Origin: Nageia nagi
Taxonomy: Eukaryota > Pinophyta
DNA length: 64,000 bases
Direction: 5' to 3'
Assembly (NCBI GenBank): GCA_050084985.1
Contig: JBITNC010000001.1
Location: 83,080,001-83,144,000 of the forward strand
This document shows, piece by piece, positions 45,401 to 56,774 of the stretch. The notes under the pieces are model-generated. The model was not told the DNA's origin. It did no database searches and saw only the letters and a list, made by a program, of their open reading frames with translations. Position numbers and translations under genes: made by a program. The first letter of the stretch is position 1. Each line of letters starts with the position of its first letter.

Positions 45401-47590
45401 ACACCCATGAAATGGATTTACAAGGAGGTTGGAGGCATAAATACCCTTTTCTTCTTCTTGTTTGAGGTTGTATTGAAATGAGACCTATGATGTGTGAGGT
45501 GCTAAAGAACCCATTAAGTGTTGTTGCCTTTAGAATCACCCATGCTAAAAATAAAATGAACCCTTTATTGCAACCATATAGGAGCCTTTTTCTATAATCC
45601 ATGTAACTACATTTAAAAATTCATTTTACAACCCCTCATAATGAGTTTTTTCCTTTAATATATTATGTCCATGATGTAGTATTTTGATGAGGCAATCGAT
45701 TAAAAATATTCATTGACTTAACAAATACTCATTCTGAGAATACTATGATGAGGCATTCTAAATCCTTCTTCATTTTATCTCACTTTTATATGAGTAAATG
45801 ATAGGCCTTGCCAATGTATTCATTACTAGAAAATCATGTGACACCCTTTGACCCTTGAAACCACTCCATTTTTCCCAATGATTCATGGTGCATTTAATCT
45901 GGGAGAGACACTTGCATGGAACTATGGTAAAATGCTATGCTAGCCTTTTGTTTTTTTATTAGTTGTCCCCCCATTAATGAATAATGAGCCATGGAGGATT
46001 CCTTATTACTACACTAAAATAAATAATTTTTTCTTACATATATGATGTCGATGATGCTATGCCAACTATAGTATTAAACTCTTTAGGCAAAGGTATCTCT
46101 ATATGATAGAAATGATGAGACCTAGTTTTTGTTGGGGATAAAATACACATTGGAAGGTAGCTTAGTCAATATTGAGACTATAATGCTAAAAATATGTAGT
46201 GTTATAACATGTTTCCACTAAGATGTTGCACTTTTAGCAAGATTACTTACCACTGTGGCTTTCTATCAAATATTTTGTAGATTCTTCAATGTAACAATGT
46301 ATTCCTTTCTAAGTTAAAATTTGCACATGAGGTTATCATATGTCAATAGCTCTTAGAATCCTCTTATAATAGATGAATATAATTAAAGCATTTTGGAAAA
46401 TGGTTCATAGCCCCCTTACAATATCTCCTTAAGACATTACACTTAAATGTATCTATTTTGTGTCTATCCAACACCCAATAATATCATCAATTAACATATT
46501 AAGTCCAACATTTCACATCTCACATCTTAAGTGATTACTAGAGGTTATAAGAAAGCATTTTAGTGAGTCCTTTTTATTATATTAATCCTTTCTAATATTC
46601 TCGATTGAAGTATTTGCTTTAGTACCTCAAATATCCTTTGACACACATGTAATTTCAATGGAATACATTTGAATATATTATTGAATTATGTATCTATACA
46701 TTATATGTTATCTAGAGTTGGTGGAATCCTTTTGAAAATCATATCCTAAAGTTCAAAACTATTGATTTGTCTATGAGTATCTACATATGTAATCTCTATT
46801 GTTATTAAATTCTTGAAAAGTAAGGACTCCTCTATGGTAAAGGAAGGGAGGTAGCTTTACCAAAAGTGTAAAACCTCCCAAAACTAAAGATAGATTAAAT
46901 TTATTAATTTGTGGTATTCTTATTTAAATTTGTGATATGATGCATTATGGTCCAAGAAAGAGATGTTCTGATCCTCATATACTCATGATCCATTTTTAAT
47001 ACCTATAAACACTCACTCATCAAACCTTGGAGGATACATGAAAAAAAAAGTTTGCATGAGTAAATATGAAGACTCATTCCTACTATTGACCTCAAATGAT
47101 GTATTTATTCTATTTGATATTGGATGTAATAGTAAAATATGGGGGTTAGAAAGAAGAAAAGCTAACCAATATTCCAAGGGTTATGATCTTTATATTATCT
47201 AAATTCAATTTGGAAAGTATTAAGTTCATATATTATTAGAGTTAGTCTCATTCAATGATCAATGATGCATAGTACATGCATTAATTAAATTAAGTTAAAA
47301 CAAACTCTAATTCTCCTTACTCTACCTCTGTATACATTGATAGTTTTATGGATCATTATGCTAAACCTATGTCTCTTATATGCTAAAAGTTTTATGTACT
47401 AAGTAATATGAATGAAAAAATTTAATCCTACTATATTATTTTTTAATGCATTAATGATTTTATGGATTTTTGTAAAGTTAAAATAAAGAGAATTTGATCT
47501 CTCTCAAATGTTAGGGTTTGAAATAGTCATGAGTTAAATATACTTATTAAGGCACTTTAGATGATGAGAGATTGATACAAATTGGAGAAT
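42446..47590. other. Large AT-rich region without recognised domains
   Basis: By position part should be the internal region of element H (left) and the gag/protease region of element F (right, ending 47590), but no motif convinced me. Visible structure: a two-copy 61-bp repeat at about 42887-43000, an inverted repeat TAGGGTGGA...TCCACCCTA at 44471-44520, and a two-copy 159-bp repeat at 44775-45045. Short frames at 44525-44740 and 45399-45602 have no recognisable family. Confidence 0.4.
44775..45045. repeat. 159-bp direct duplication, diverged
   Basis: The blocks GGGAAGAGACTTATTTG...TTATTTGATATCCTTACAT near 44831-44870 and GAGAAGAGACCTATTTG...TTATTTGATATCCTTACAT near 44990-45030 are parallel copies. 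Confidence 0.65.
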
Positions 47591-47599
47591 CCCTACCTC

Positions 47600-48107
47600 C
47601 TCCACAACAAGAAAGGTACAAAATAAGTTTATTGAGTATTCTAAGATTTTTCCTTGGTCTTATTATGATATGCTAGGTTTAAATCCTTCATTTGTTATGC
47701 ATAATCTACCATTGAAATAGGCTGTTAAGCCAATCAAACAAAAACCTAGAAAGATGCATCCTTCTAAGGCAATACTAGTCAAGAAAGAAATTGAAAAATA
47801 TTTGAATGCTGAATTCATAATATCAATTAACTATTCTAAATGGATAGCTAATATTGTTCCTATTTCCAAACTAAGTGGTGAGATATAGGTATGTACTAAT
47901 TTTCATGATATCAATAATGCTTATCTAAAAGATGATTTTCCATTGCTAAAAATTGATATGATTATCGATAGTATAGCTAGTAATGATACATTATCATTCA
48001 TGGAAGGATTTTTTGGCTATAACCAAATTTTGATTAAGCCTATAGACCAATATAAAATAACTTTTACTACTACTTTGGGTAATTTTTGTTGGAAAGTTAT
48101 ACCTTTT
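47600..48107 (+). pseudogene. Element F reverse transcriptase, first part
   Basis: P-W-S-Y-Y-D-M-L-G-L-N-P, H-N-L-P-L-K and K-I-D-M-I-I-D-S-I-A are recognisable, with F-M-E-G-F-F-G-Y-N-Q-I before the insertion. These match Tat-type reverse transcriptase (F-A-W-S-Y-x-D-M-P-G-L, F-M-D-G-F-S-G-Y-N-Q-I). The frame runs into element G after V-I-P and resumes at 53573 with F-G-L-K-N-A-G. Stops present (K-stop-A-V, E-I-stop-V) are at positions suiting Q. Confidence 0.88.
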
Positions 48108-48518
48108 TGTTAGGATCCCACATCCTAACATTTTAGTGTTAGTATTAGTATTTTATTAAATGGTCGACCTATATTGTAAACCATAATATTGTGATTGTAA
48201 GGGTGGGGCCTAATTTTGGATTAGTATTAGGGTTAGGGTTAGTTTAATATAAATAGATGGAAATATGTGAAGAAAGGCATCTTGAACAAATATTTTTGCC
48301 TTTAGAGTTGTAAGGAGGTAGCCCCCTTGAAGTGGCCTATGATTCTGTTACTATTTAGTAAAATCCTATCCTTATCTACTATTTGATGCTATTTCATGTT
48401 CTATTTACCAGTTCATACTCTATTATTTTTGAATAGATAGTTGTCATTTTCCTATTTCAAATCAATATTCATTTCATTCTACAATATTTCCCTTTTTCAT
48501 AATTGTAGCATTGTAACA
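48108..48518 (+). repeat. Element G 5' LTR
   Basis: 411 bp, TGTTAGGATCC... to ...GCATTGTAACA. Its first 23 bases form a 9-bp perfect stem with a 5-nt loop (TGTTAGGAT / ATCCTAACA). Confidence 0.95.
48248..48256 (+). promoter_or_regulatory. TATA box of the element G 5' LTR
   Basis: TATAAATAG about 140 bp into the LTR, consistent with the LTR promoter. In the 3' LTR the same place reads TAGAAATAA, so it is mutated there. Confidence 0.6.
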
Positions 48519-48520
48519 TC

Positions 48521-48533
48521 TAGTATCAAATCT
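48521..48533 (+). other. Primer-binding site of element G (initiator tRNA-Met type)
   Basis: TAGTATCAAATCT, two bases after the LTR; relative to TGGTATCAGAGCC it carries three G-to-A or C-to-T transitions within the first 12 bases. Confidence 0.75.
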
Positions 48534-48729
48534 CTTTCCTAGCCCATTCTATTATAGAAAATAATAAAAAGAGTCTAGGGGTCTAAAAATCATCATCAAG
48601 AGACCTAACCCATTATGATCATTTTTTTGAGCTGATTATTTTTATATATTACACCCATACACTTTTTTGGGTACTTTCTAAAATAGTAATTTTCAAAAAT
48701 ATCAGCTTCAAAAATAACAGTTTTTAGAA

Positions 48730-49823
48730 ATGACACCTAAAATAAGATCCCAAATAGTAGAACAAGCTAATCCTGCCATGATGACACTTCAAACTATGAT
48801 CCAACAAATGGTAGATACACTTACTAGTACATTCAAAGTAGAAATTTGATAAATGCAAACACAAATACAAACCCTTGACAGTAAATATGATAGTGTTCAA
48901 CTAAGTCTTAGTCATACCAATAATGCATCTAGTTCATAACAATTAGGGTAGTCAGGAAATCCATAAGGGTATCATCATAACTTTCAAAGCCAATAAGGTG
49001 GGTTCATTCTTCCCCACACAACCAAATTAGATTTTCCTCGACTTGATGTAGATAATCCCAATGGTTGGATTTACAAAGCTAGATAGCATTTCACATTGAA
49101 CCAAATCCTAGAGGATTTGAAGGTAAGTATGGAATCTTTTCATTTGGATCATGAGGTTCTCTAATGGCACCAATGGTACTCCAAAATGCATCCTACTCCT
49201 TCATGGGATGAATTCACTCAACAACTATTGATCCATTTTGGTCCTAGTGACTATGAAGACTTCATAGGGGCATTGACCAAGTTACATCAAACTACAATAG
49301 TGAAGGAATACCAAAATTAATTTGAGAAATTGGCAAATCACATAAAGGGATTGGATGATGCATTTTTCATAAGTTATTTTATTATTGGATTAAAGAAAGA
49401 GATTAAACTCGAGGTCAAAAGGTTTAATCCCAAAACTATGATAGATGCTATTACCTTGGTAAAGCTCATTGAAGATAAAGCCAATGCTCATTGTCAAAAT
49501 GCAAGACCTCCATTCACCAAAACACATAATATTACCCATTCTTCTAATAACACAAGTGCCCCACCATTGAATCACACAATGCAAACTAATAAGTTGACAT
49601 GGGAAGAAATGGAAGAGCATTGAAATAAAGGCTTGTGCTATAATTGTGATGAGAAATTTATTCATGGTCATTATTGTACATAACAAAAGTTATATTTTCT
49701 TGATGCTAATGCTCCTAGTGAGGAGGAATATGAGGGTGCACATAAAGAGGCTATAGATGAAATTCCAAATGAGGAAGCCCTAGTTATCTCTTACAATGCA
49801 TTGGTAGGAATTACCACCCTCAA
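48730..49823 (+). pseudogene. Element G gag
   Basis: One frame from ATG 48730 to a single-base deletion near 49823. Blocks: L-D-F-P-R-L-D-V-D-N-P-N-G-W-I-Y-K-A, then W-H-Q-W, W-D-E-F-T-Q-Q-L-L-I-H-F-G-P-S-D-Y-E-D, and F-I-S-Y-F-I-I-G-L-K-K-E-I. The zinc knuckle is C-Y-N-C-D-E-K-F-I-H-G-H-Y-C near 49640. The run 49330-49623 is open for 97 codons. About six stops occur; those checked suit Q, W or R positions (for example A-R-stop-H-F and T-stop-Q-K). Confidence 0.9.
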
Positions 49824-51700
49824 ACTATGAAGGTCAAAGGGTTCTTTAAAAAGCACCCTCTCATAATATTGTTGGATTTAGGAAGTACTCATAATTTCAT
49901 TGATCCATGAGTGGCTAAGATTGCTAACTATTGCATCCACCCTACAAATAATTTTGAGGTTATGGTTAGTAATAGAGGAAAAATAGCATGTAAAAGCACA
50001 TGTCACAATGTCAAACTAAGCATGGACTACTACACTTTGAAAAGCAACATGTATGATTTACCACTTGGGGGATGTGATATAGTATTGGGGGTACAATGGC
50101 TGAGTACTTTAGGCACCACATAGTGGAATTTTGTAAAGCTATGGATTACCTTCAAAATATATGAATGAGAGCATACTCTTAGGGGATTACAGGGTGTATC
50201 TATACAAATTGTGAGCTCACATCATATGGAAAAGATCCTACAAAAAATTGAAAAAGGGATGCTAGCACAGTTATAATCTTTATTGATCTTTGAATCTAAA
50301 ATCATAGAGACTAAGGATCTACAATCCATCTTAAGTAAGAATTCAAGTACCTTTGAGGAACCAAGGGGCTTACCACCTAAGTGATCTCATGATCATGCTA
50401 TCCAGTTGGTGCTGAGAAGTCACCCACCAAATATTCATCCTTATAGGTATCCTTGTTTATAGAAAAATGAAATTAAAAAATTGGTTAAGAAATTATTGGA
50501 GGCAAGAGTAATCTAACATAGCATAATCCCATACTCTTCTCTATTTATATTGGTTCATAAGAAAGATGGTTCTTGGTGTATGTGTGTGGATTTTAGGGCC
50601 CTCAACAAAATCACCATCAAGGATAATTTTACCATCTTGTTCATTGATGAATTATTGGATGAACTGCATGGGGTAAGATATTTTTCCAAGCTAGACCTGT
50701 AATCTAGGTATCACCAAATCCACCTCAAGGAGGAGGATATACCAAAAATTGCATTTCACATCCATGAGGGCCATTATAAGTTCTTGGTCATGCCTTTTGG
50801 CCTCACAAATGCTCCATCCATGTTTCAAAGTTTAATGAATTAGGTGTTTTATTTGTTCCTTAGGAAATTCATTTTAGTTTTCTTTGACAATATCTTGATC
50901 TATAGTAAGACATGTTAAGAACATATGATACATGTGAACCAAACCTTACAAATCTTGAAGGAACACCAACTATATGCAAAAAAATCAAAATGCTCATTTA
51001 GAAAGAGGGAAATTGACTATTTAGGCCATGTTATATCCAAAGAGAGAGTTAAGATGGATCCATAAAAGATTATTGACATGTAGAATTGGTCTATTCCTAC
51101 ATTTTTAAAAAATATCTGGGGATTCTTGGGGTTGATAGGCTATTATAGGAAATTTGTGAAGGATTATGGCAAGATTGCAACACCTTTAACCATGTTGTTA
51201 AAAAATAATGCATTCTAATGGTCCCCTCAAGCTGAGGTAGCTTTCCTTAAGCTCAAGGAGGTGATGTGTACCACCCTAATATTAGCAATGCCATATTTTA
51301 ATAAAAATTTTGTGATAGAAAGTGATGCTTGCAGAGTAGGAATTGAGGTAGTATTATTGTAGGAAGGGCATCCCTTGGCATTCACTAGTAGAGTACTCTT
51401 TGGAAAATTTTTGGGTAAATCCACTTATGAAAAAGAAATGCTTGCCATCATTCATGCAGTTCAACACTAGATACCATATCTTATTGATCACCATTTCATC
51501 ATCCTCATAGGATCATCATAGTTTGAATTTTTCATTGAGTAATGCATTTCTATGCTTGAATAATAAAAATGGGTAACCAAACTACTAGGGTATGATTATG
51601 AGATAGTATACTGTAAAGGTAAGGAGAATGTGGTTACTAATGCTTTATCCCAAAAATTTGAAAATCAAGTAGCACTGCAAGCTCTTTCATATGCTATTCC
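49824..51700 (+). pseudogene. Element G protease, reverse transcriptase and RNase H
   Basis: Protease: I-L-L-D-L-G-S-T-H-N-F-I-D near 49870 (relatives have D-[ST]-G; here L replaces S/T). Reverse transcriptase: [18 protein letters not shown] near 50560, [20 protein letters not shown], then F-F-D-N-I-L-I-Y-S near 50880, where the second catalytic aspartate of F-D-D has become asparagine, so the enzyme would be dead. RNase H: V-I-E-S-D-A-C near 51315 and S-T-Y-E-K-E-M-L-A-I near 51420. One frame is kept across the whole stretch despite about fifteen stops. Confidence 0.93.
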
Positions 51701-51829
51701 TTAATGGTTGGATAAAATTAAACAAGACTGGGAAAAGGATAGTTCCACCCAAGAATTGCTAAAATAGATCACTAAAGACCCCACAAGTAAACCACACCAT
51801 ACATGGCATGACGGTATTTTAAGATTTAA

Positions 51830-52780
51830 AGGTCAAATTTTGTTACCATCTCCTTCAAAATGTAAATAAAAAATACTTGCCAAATTGCATTCCACACCTA
51901 CATTTGAACATGAAGGATTTTTGAAAACTTATAAGCAAGTGGTGCAATCATTCTATTGGATAGGTATGAAATTGGATATCAAGCAGTTTGTGGTAGCTTG
52001 TGATGTGTGTCAATGATAAAAGGGTGAGATAGTGGGTACTCAAGGACTCCTTCAACCTCTTTCCATACCTACCCATACATGGACTAATATCTCAATGGAT
52101 TTCATTGAAGGCCTTCCTAAATCTCATGGTAAATCAATTATTCTAGTGGTGGTTGACTAGTTATCCAAATATTCTCATTTTGGTTCATTGGCTCATCCTT
52201 ACAAAGTAGTGATAGTGGCACAATTATTCTTGGATACAATTTTCAAATTACATGGCATGCTAGAGATGATTGTTAGTGATTGTGATCCCACTTTTACAAG
52301 TCATTTTTGGTAAGAGCTTTTTAAATTGCAAGGTACCCAACTAAACATGAGCTTAGCATATCACCTACAAACTGATGGTTAGACAAAAATTGTCAACAAA
52401 TGCTTGGAAACATATTTCCATTATTTTCCTTTAGTGCAACCTATGAATTGGGTATAATGGCTTCCCTTTGCTGAATGGTGGTATAATACATCTTATCATT
52501 CTACTAGAAAAATGACCCCTTATGAAGTAGTGTATGGTCAAGCTCCACCAATAATCACCTCATATGTTGTAGGCACCAATAAAGTTTAGGTAGTGGACTC
52601 AGCTTTCATTACTTAGGATGACATTCTTTGTCTACTCATGGATAACCTTTAGATAGCCCAACACCATATGAAATAACAAGCTAATCAATAATGTGTGGAA
52701 AGAGAATTCCAAGTAGATGATATGGCCTTTTTGAGGTTGCAAACTTATCACCAAAAATACTTAAAAATAAAAGGCCATAA
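51830..52780 (+). pseudogene. Element G integrase
   Basis: Zinc finger: L-H-S-T-P-T-F-E-H-E-G-F-L-K-T-Y near 51890 and C-D-V-C-Q near 52000. Core: [15 protein letters not shown] near 52080, I-L-V-V-V-D-stop-L-S-K-Y-S-H-F, V-S-D-C-D-P-T-F-T-S and H-L-Q-T-D-G-stop-T-K-I-V-N-K. The first two catalytic aspartates are present; the third residue (E of T-E-V-V-N in relatives) is K. Later: N-T-S-Y-H-S and T-P-Y-E-V-V-Y-G. Stops again fall at R or Q positions. Confidence 0.92.
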
Positions 52781-52849
52781 AAATTAGACCTAAAGTTTTA
52801 TGTTCCTTATGAAGTGTTCTAGCACATTGCCCTAGCTACATACAAATTA

Positions 52850-53115
52850 GAGCTTCTTGCTTCTTCCAAGATTCACCTAGTGTTTCATGTCTCTTACCTC
52901 AAGAAAGTGGTTGGATCAGAGGTTTAGGTTCAAACATAATTACCTGAGTTAGTAAAGGATGGATCAATCGTAGTGGTACCTAAGGTAGTTCTAGATCAAT
53001 GCTCATGATAGCTTCATAATTGCTCCATTACAAAAGTCCTTGTGTAATGGCAAGGCATGACACTAAAAAATGCAACATGGCAAATCCTTCATTAGCTGTA
53101 GCAACAATTTCCACA
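52850..53115 (+). pseudogene. Element G integrase tail and chromodomain
   Basis: In one frame H-L-V-F-H-V-S-Y-L-K-K-V ends the integrase. Near 52975-53110 follow V-V-L-D-Q-C, I-T-K-V-L-V-stop-W-Q-G, N-A-T-W-Q and F-P-H-F-K-L. Chromovirus chromodomains read V-L-V-[QK]-W-K-G...A-T-W-E...F-P-x-F-x-L here, so the hydrophobic core and A-T-W are kept. The domain steers integration to particular chromatin. A frame change separates it from the integrase core. Confidence 0.8.
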
Positions 53116-53145
53116 CTTCAAGCTTTGAGGATAAAGCTTCATCCC

Positions 53146-53157
53146 AAGGGGGTGACA
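53146..53157 (+). other. Polypurine tract of element G
   Basis: AAGGGGGTGACA immediately before the 3' LTR. Confidence 0.85.
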
Positions 53158-53567
53158 TGTTAGGATCCCACATCCTAATATTTTAGTGTTAGTATTAGTA
53201 TTTTATTAAATGGTCAACCTATATTGTAAACCATAATATTGTGATTGTAAGGGTAGGTCCAATTTTACATTACTATTAGGGTTAAGGTTAGTTTAATAGA
53301 AATAAATGCAAATGTGTGGAGAAAGGAATCTTGAACAATTATTTTTGCCTTTGGAGTTGTAAGGAGGTAGCCCTCTTGAAGTAGCCTATGATTCTATTAC
53401 TATTTAGTAAAATCCTATCCATATCTGCTATTTGATGCTATTTCATGTTCTATTTACCAGTTCATACTCTATTATTTTCTAATAGATAGCTATCATTTTC
53501 TTGTTTCAAATCAATATTTGTTTCATTTTGTAATATTTTCCTTTTTCATAATTATAGCATTGTAGCA
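53158..53567 (+). repeat. Element G 3' LTR
   Basis: 410 bp, TGTTAGGATCC... to ...GCATTGTAGCA; followed by CTTTT, the right TSD copy. Confidence 0.95.
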
Positions 53568-53572
53568 CTTTT

Positions 53573-54589
53573 GGACTTAAAAATGCAGGAGCTACATACC
53601 AAAGAGCAATGGTCATCATGTTTCATGAGCACATTCACAAAACTATGGAGGTATATATTGATGACATTCTAGTCAAATATGAGTAAGGAAAATATCATTC
53701 ATAAGTGCTTGAATAGGTATTCATTATTTTGAAAAGGTACAAACTAAGACTCAAGCCTCAAAAATGTGCATTTGGAGTTACTTTTAGAAAACTATTAGGG
53801 TTTATGGTTTCTAATATAGGAATTAAGGTAGATCCTAAAAATGTAAAAGCCATTGTTACCATGCCTCCACCCAAAAATTTGAAACAATTAAGAAGCCTCT
53901 AAGGAAAAATAAATTTAGTTAGAAGATTCATTTCACAACTTGGAGACAAGTGTAGGCCATTCACTGATTTGCTTAAAAAGGATGTCAAATTTTTATTGGA
54001 TGAAAATTATCAAAAAGCATTTGAGGATATCAAACAATATTTGCTTAATCCTCCCATCCTAGTTCCCATGGATTTTTTAAAACCTTTTTACTTATACATC
54101 TCAGCCACATTATATATACTAGGAATAATGCTTTGTCAAAAAGATACAAAAAATAAGGAAAGAGACATCTTTTATCTTAGCAAAACATTGATTGATTATA
54201 AGACTAGGTACACTCCTCTGGAAAATATTTGCTATGCTATTGTGTTTACAAATAAAAAATTGAGGCATTATTTATTATATTACACTACATATGTTGTTAG
54301 TCCTATTGACCCATTGAAATATCTTATGGCTAAGGAGCATCTATTAGGTAGACTTACAAATTGGTTAATGTTGTTGCAAGAATTTGACATCAATGTTGTA
54401 AAACAAAAATATGTCAAAGGCCAAGAAATCATATATTTGATAGCTAATTTACCTCAATATGGGGAGGCAATTATCCATGAAGAATTTCCAAATATTATTC
54501 AAGAAGAACCATGCCACCATCAACGTGAAGACCTACTAGAGGGTCACCAACAGTGTGACTTTGATGATATCTCGATCCTTGATGAGTAA
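53573..54589 (+). pseudogene. Element F reverse transcriptase (second part) and RNase H
   Basis: It resumes with G-L-K-N-A-G-A-T-Y-Q-R-A-M; the catalytic Y-I-D-D is intact at 53654-53665, followed by I-L-V-K. Next come C-A-F-G-V, G-I-K-V-D-P and the connection R-R-F-I-S-Q-L. The frame 53969-54589 is open for 206 codons: F-Y-L-Y-I-S-A-T (relatives have a D-x-S after L-Y), Y-T-P-L-E-N-I-C-Y-A, L-R-H-Y-L-L, P-L-K-Y-L-M and N-W-L-M-L-L-Q-E-F-D-I. This is the best-preserved Tat segment of the window. Confidence 0.93.
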
Positions 54590-55060
54590 ATATGTCTCAT
54601 AGAAGATGAACCCACTATATGGACCCTATATTTTGATGGTTCAAAATGTTCTCATAGATCAAGGGTAGGTATTATTTTGGTATCTCCTAAAAATTAGGTA
54701 ATCCCTATGGCATACAGACTTAGTTTTGAATGAATAAACATAATGGCTGAATATGAGGTTCTAATATTGGGATTGAAAGTTGCTATAACTTTGAAAATCA
54801 AGGATATAGAGATATATGGGGATTCACATCTTATTGTCAATCAATTATAGGATTTCTTTGATACTAAGGATGAAAATTTAAAGCCTTATAGACTTGTGGT
54901 GATTAATTTATTGGATTAGTTTAATAGATATACTATTTAGAATATTCCAAGAACTAATAATAGGTACGTTGAAGAAAAGGCAAATGTATCCTCTCTAGCA
55001 CCAATTGAGATTTAAGATGAAGAGACCATCCTAACAATTCATAAGTTAAGCTCTCCTTAT
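54590..55060 (+). pseudogene. Element F archaeal-type RNase H
   Basis: W-T-L-Y-F-D-G-S-K near 54620, Y-R-L-S-F-E-stop, I-M-A-E-Y-E-V-L-I-L-G-L near 54740, then I-Y-G-D-S-H-L-I-V-N-Q-L near 54810. The acidic positions D, E and D of this RNase H type are visible. This second RNase H after the first defines Tat-lineage elements. Confidence 0.88.
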
Positions 55061-55239
55061 TATATGGATCATATGGATGAAATATAGACTTATCTTATTA
55101 TAGAAGAGAATGATTTTCAAAATTGGTAGTTTGATATCTATAATTATTTGAAAAATCAAACAATTCCTAAAAAATTTAATAGAAACGAAAGAGTGAGATT
55201 GAAGAGAACTACAGTAAGATATGTGATCATTAGAGACAT

Positions 55240-55467
55240 TTTACATAGGAGGTTATTTTATGGTGCATTATTGAGATGTTGACACAAGATGAGATAGATA
55301 TTTCCTTAGAACAAGCTCATGATGGTTTATGTGGTGGCCACTTCCATACAAAAGCAATATACACCAAAATTTTGAGGATTGGATATTATTGGCCTACTAT
55401 GGAAGATTGTAAGGCTCATGTAAAAACTTGTTTACAATGCCAAAAAAATGCAAATTTAGAAAATTAA
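55240..55467 (+). pseudogene. Element F integrase zinc finger, core missing
   Basis: L-F-Y-G-A-L-L-R-C, a frame change, then an open run 55276-55467 with an intact H-H-C-C finger: A-H-D-G-L-C-G-G-H-F-H, G-Y-Y-W-P-T-M and C-L-Q-C-Q-K. Beyond 55467 no catalytic core can be read in any frame. Confidence 0.85.
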
Positions 55468-55738
55468 CCAACATACAAATTATCATCCATATATGGAAAG
55501 GAAGAACCAAATACATTCAATACCATCCATATCAAATTTCTCTATGCTTAAGAGATGAAAAACTCATCTCCTACAAAGCACCAAATTCATAAGCAGGAGC
55601 ATGCATACTTTTTATTTTTACAAAATTCAAGGCATTCCATAATGCTAGAAATGTGTGTGACTATCCACATGATGATAATGACATAGGAAAATGAGAAAAA
55701 AAAATGAAATGAAAAATAAAACAATGATTGTATAATGT

Positions 55739-56285
55739 CTTCGAATCATAGACATAAAATGTATGATCATTGATAGTCAAAGACATGACTAGTGAGAGTT
55801 CACTCACTTAAAAGATAAACTAATGATACAACCATAAGCAAGATGTTGACATTGGCTCATTTCCAATAGAAAATGCAACTTGTTGTGTATCCACATGGTT
55901 TTTTCTTTGAACCAATCCAAAGCATAACATCTTCGAATCAAAGACATAAAATGTGTGATTGCCAATGGCCAACATCATGGCTAGTGAGAGTTCACTCACT
56001 TAAAAAATAAACTAATGATGCAATCGTAAGCAAAATGTTGACATTTACTCATTCCTAATGGATGATGCAACTTGCTATGTATCCACATGGTTTTTTCTTT
56101 GAACCAATCCAAAGCATAATTTCTTCAAATCATAAACATAAAATATATGATCATTGATGGCCATTGATATAGTTAGTGAGAGTTTACTCACATAAAAGAT
56201 AAATTAGTGATCTAGCCATTAGTAGATTGCTAACATTGACTCATCATAAATGGATGACATAACTCACTATGCATCCAACCCATTT
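55739..56285. repeat. 192-bp tandem repeat, nearly three copies
   Basis: Units start CTTCGAATCATAGACATAAA at 55739, 55931 and 56123; the last is incomplete. The repeat lies between the integrase remnant and the PPT of element F, where Tat elements often carry non-coding tandem repeats. Confidence 0.92.
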
Positions 56286-56760
56286 TTATGACTAACACTC
56301 CATTGAAGGTATCTATATCCCAAAGAGTAGAAGAAAATACTAAAAAACCCATGCCATTAGCGATGTGCTCACTGTTCCCTATGCCATTAATGGTGTCCAT
56401 TTCATCATCATTTCATCTCAATAAAAATATATTCTCTTTATTTCAAGGTATGGATTTAATTTCAAATAGTTCTTGAGTATCAGAAATGATGGAATGGCTA
56501 GATTCATGGTTGAAGTAGTATAAGTGTCAAAAATATAGCTTCCATCTCCAAAATTGGATATGTGACCATCCATCTACATCATCATAATCATTTCCATCAT
56601 CTATACAAAATCATTCCTAAAGAGAGACTCTTTATCAAGGAACCCTCATCTTCATTATGTCCAACAAAGGGAAGTGTAGCAAAGAGTTCAAAGTTCTTGA
56701 AAATGTTTCTTCTACACTTTTTCTTTGGACATGTAATTTCTTTATTTTAATCACACCTCC

Positions 56761-56774
56761 AAAGAGGGGTAAAA
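56761..56774 (+). other. Polypurine tract of element F
   Basis: AAAGAGGGGTAAAA directly before the LTR. Confidence 0.8.

Larger units (their letters stand above)
48108..53567 (+). mobile_element. Element G: complete chromovirus (Reina/Tekay-like) nested in element F
   Basis: Plus-strand element of 5460 bp with two LTRs of 411 and 410 bp, tRNA-Met PBS, gag, protease, reverse transcriptase, RNase H, integrase, chromodomain and PPT. A perfect 5-bp TSD, CTTTT at 48103-48107 and 53568-53572, flanks it. The LTRs differ at about thirty positions by eye, less than those of C, so G is among the younger insertions. The coding region has one clear frameshift near 49823 and many in-frame stops, almost all at positions where relatives carry Q or W. 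Short LTRs, overall size and the chromodomain sequence fit the Reina or Tekay clade; this placement is inference. Confidence 0.95.

Noticed and set aside
48218-48243. TTAGGGTTAGGG in the element G LTR as a telomeric repeat
   Set aside because: It is part of the LTR sequence shared with the 3' LTR (partly mutated there), and the plant repeat is TTTAGGG.
48108-53567. Endogenous pararetrovirus as an explanation for the reverse transcriptase
   Set aside because: LTRs, integrase, chromodomain, PPT and a 5-bp TSD identify an LTR retrotransposon; no movement protein or coat motif was seen.
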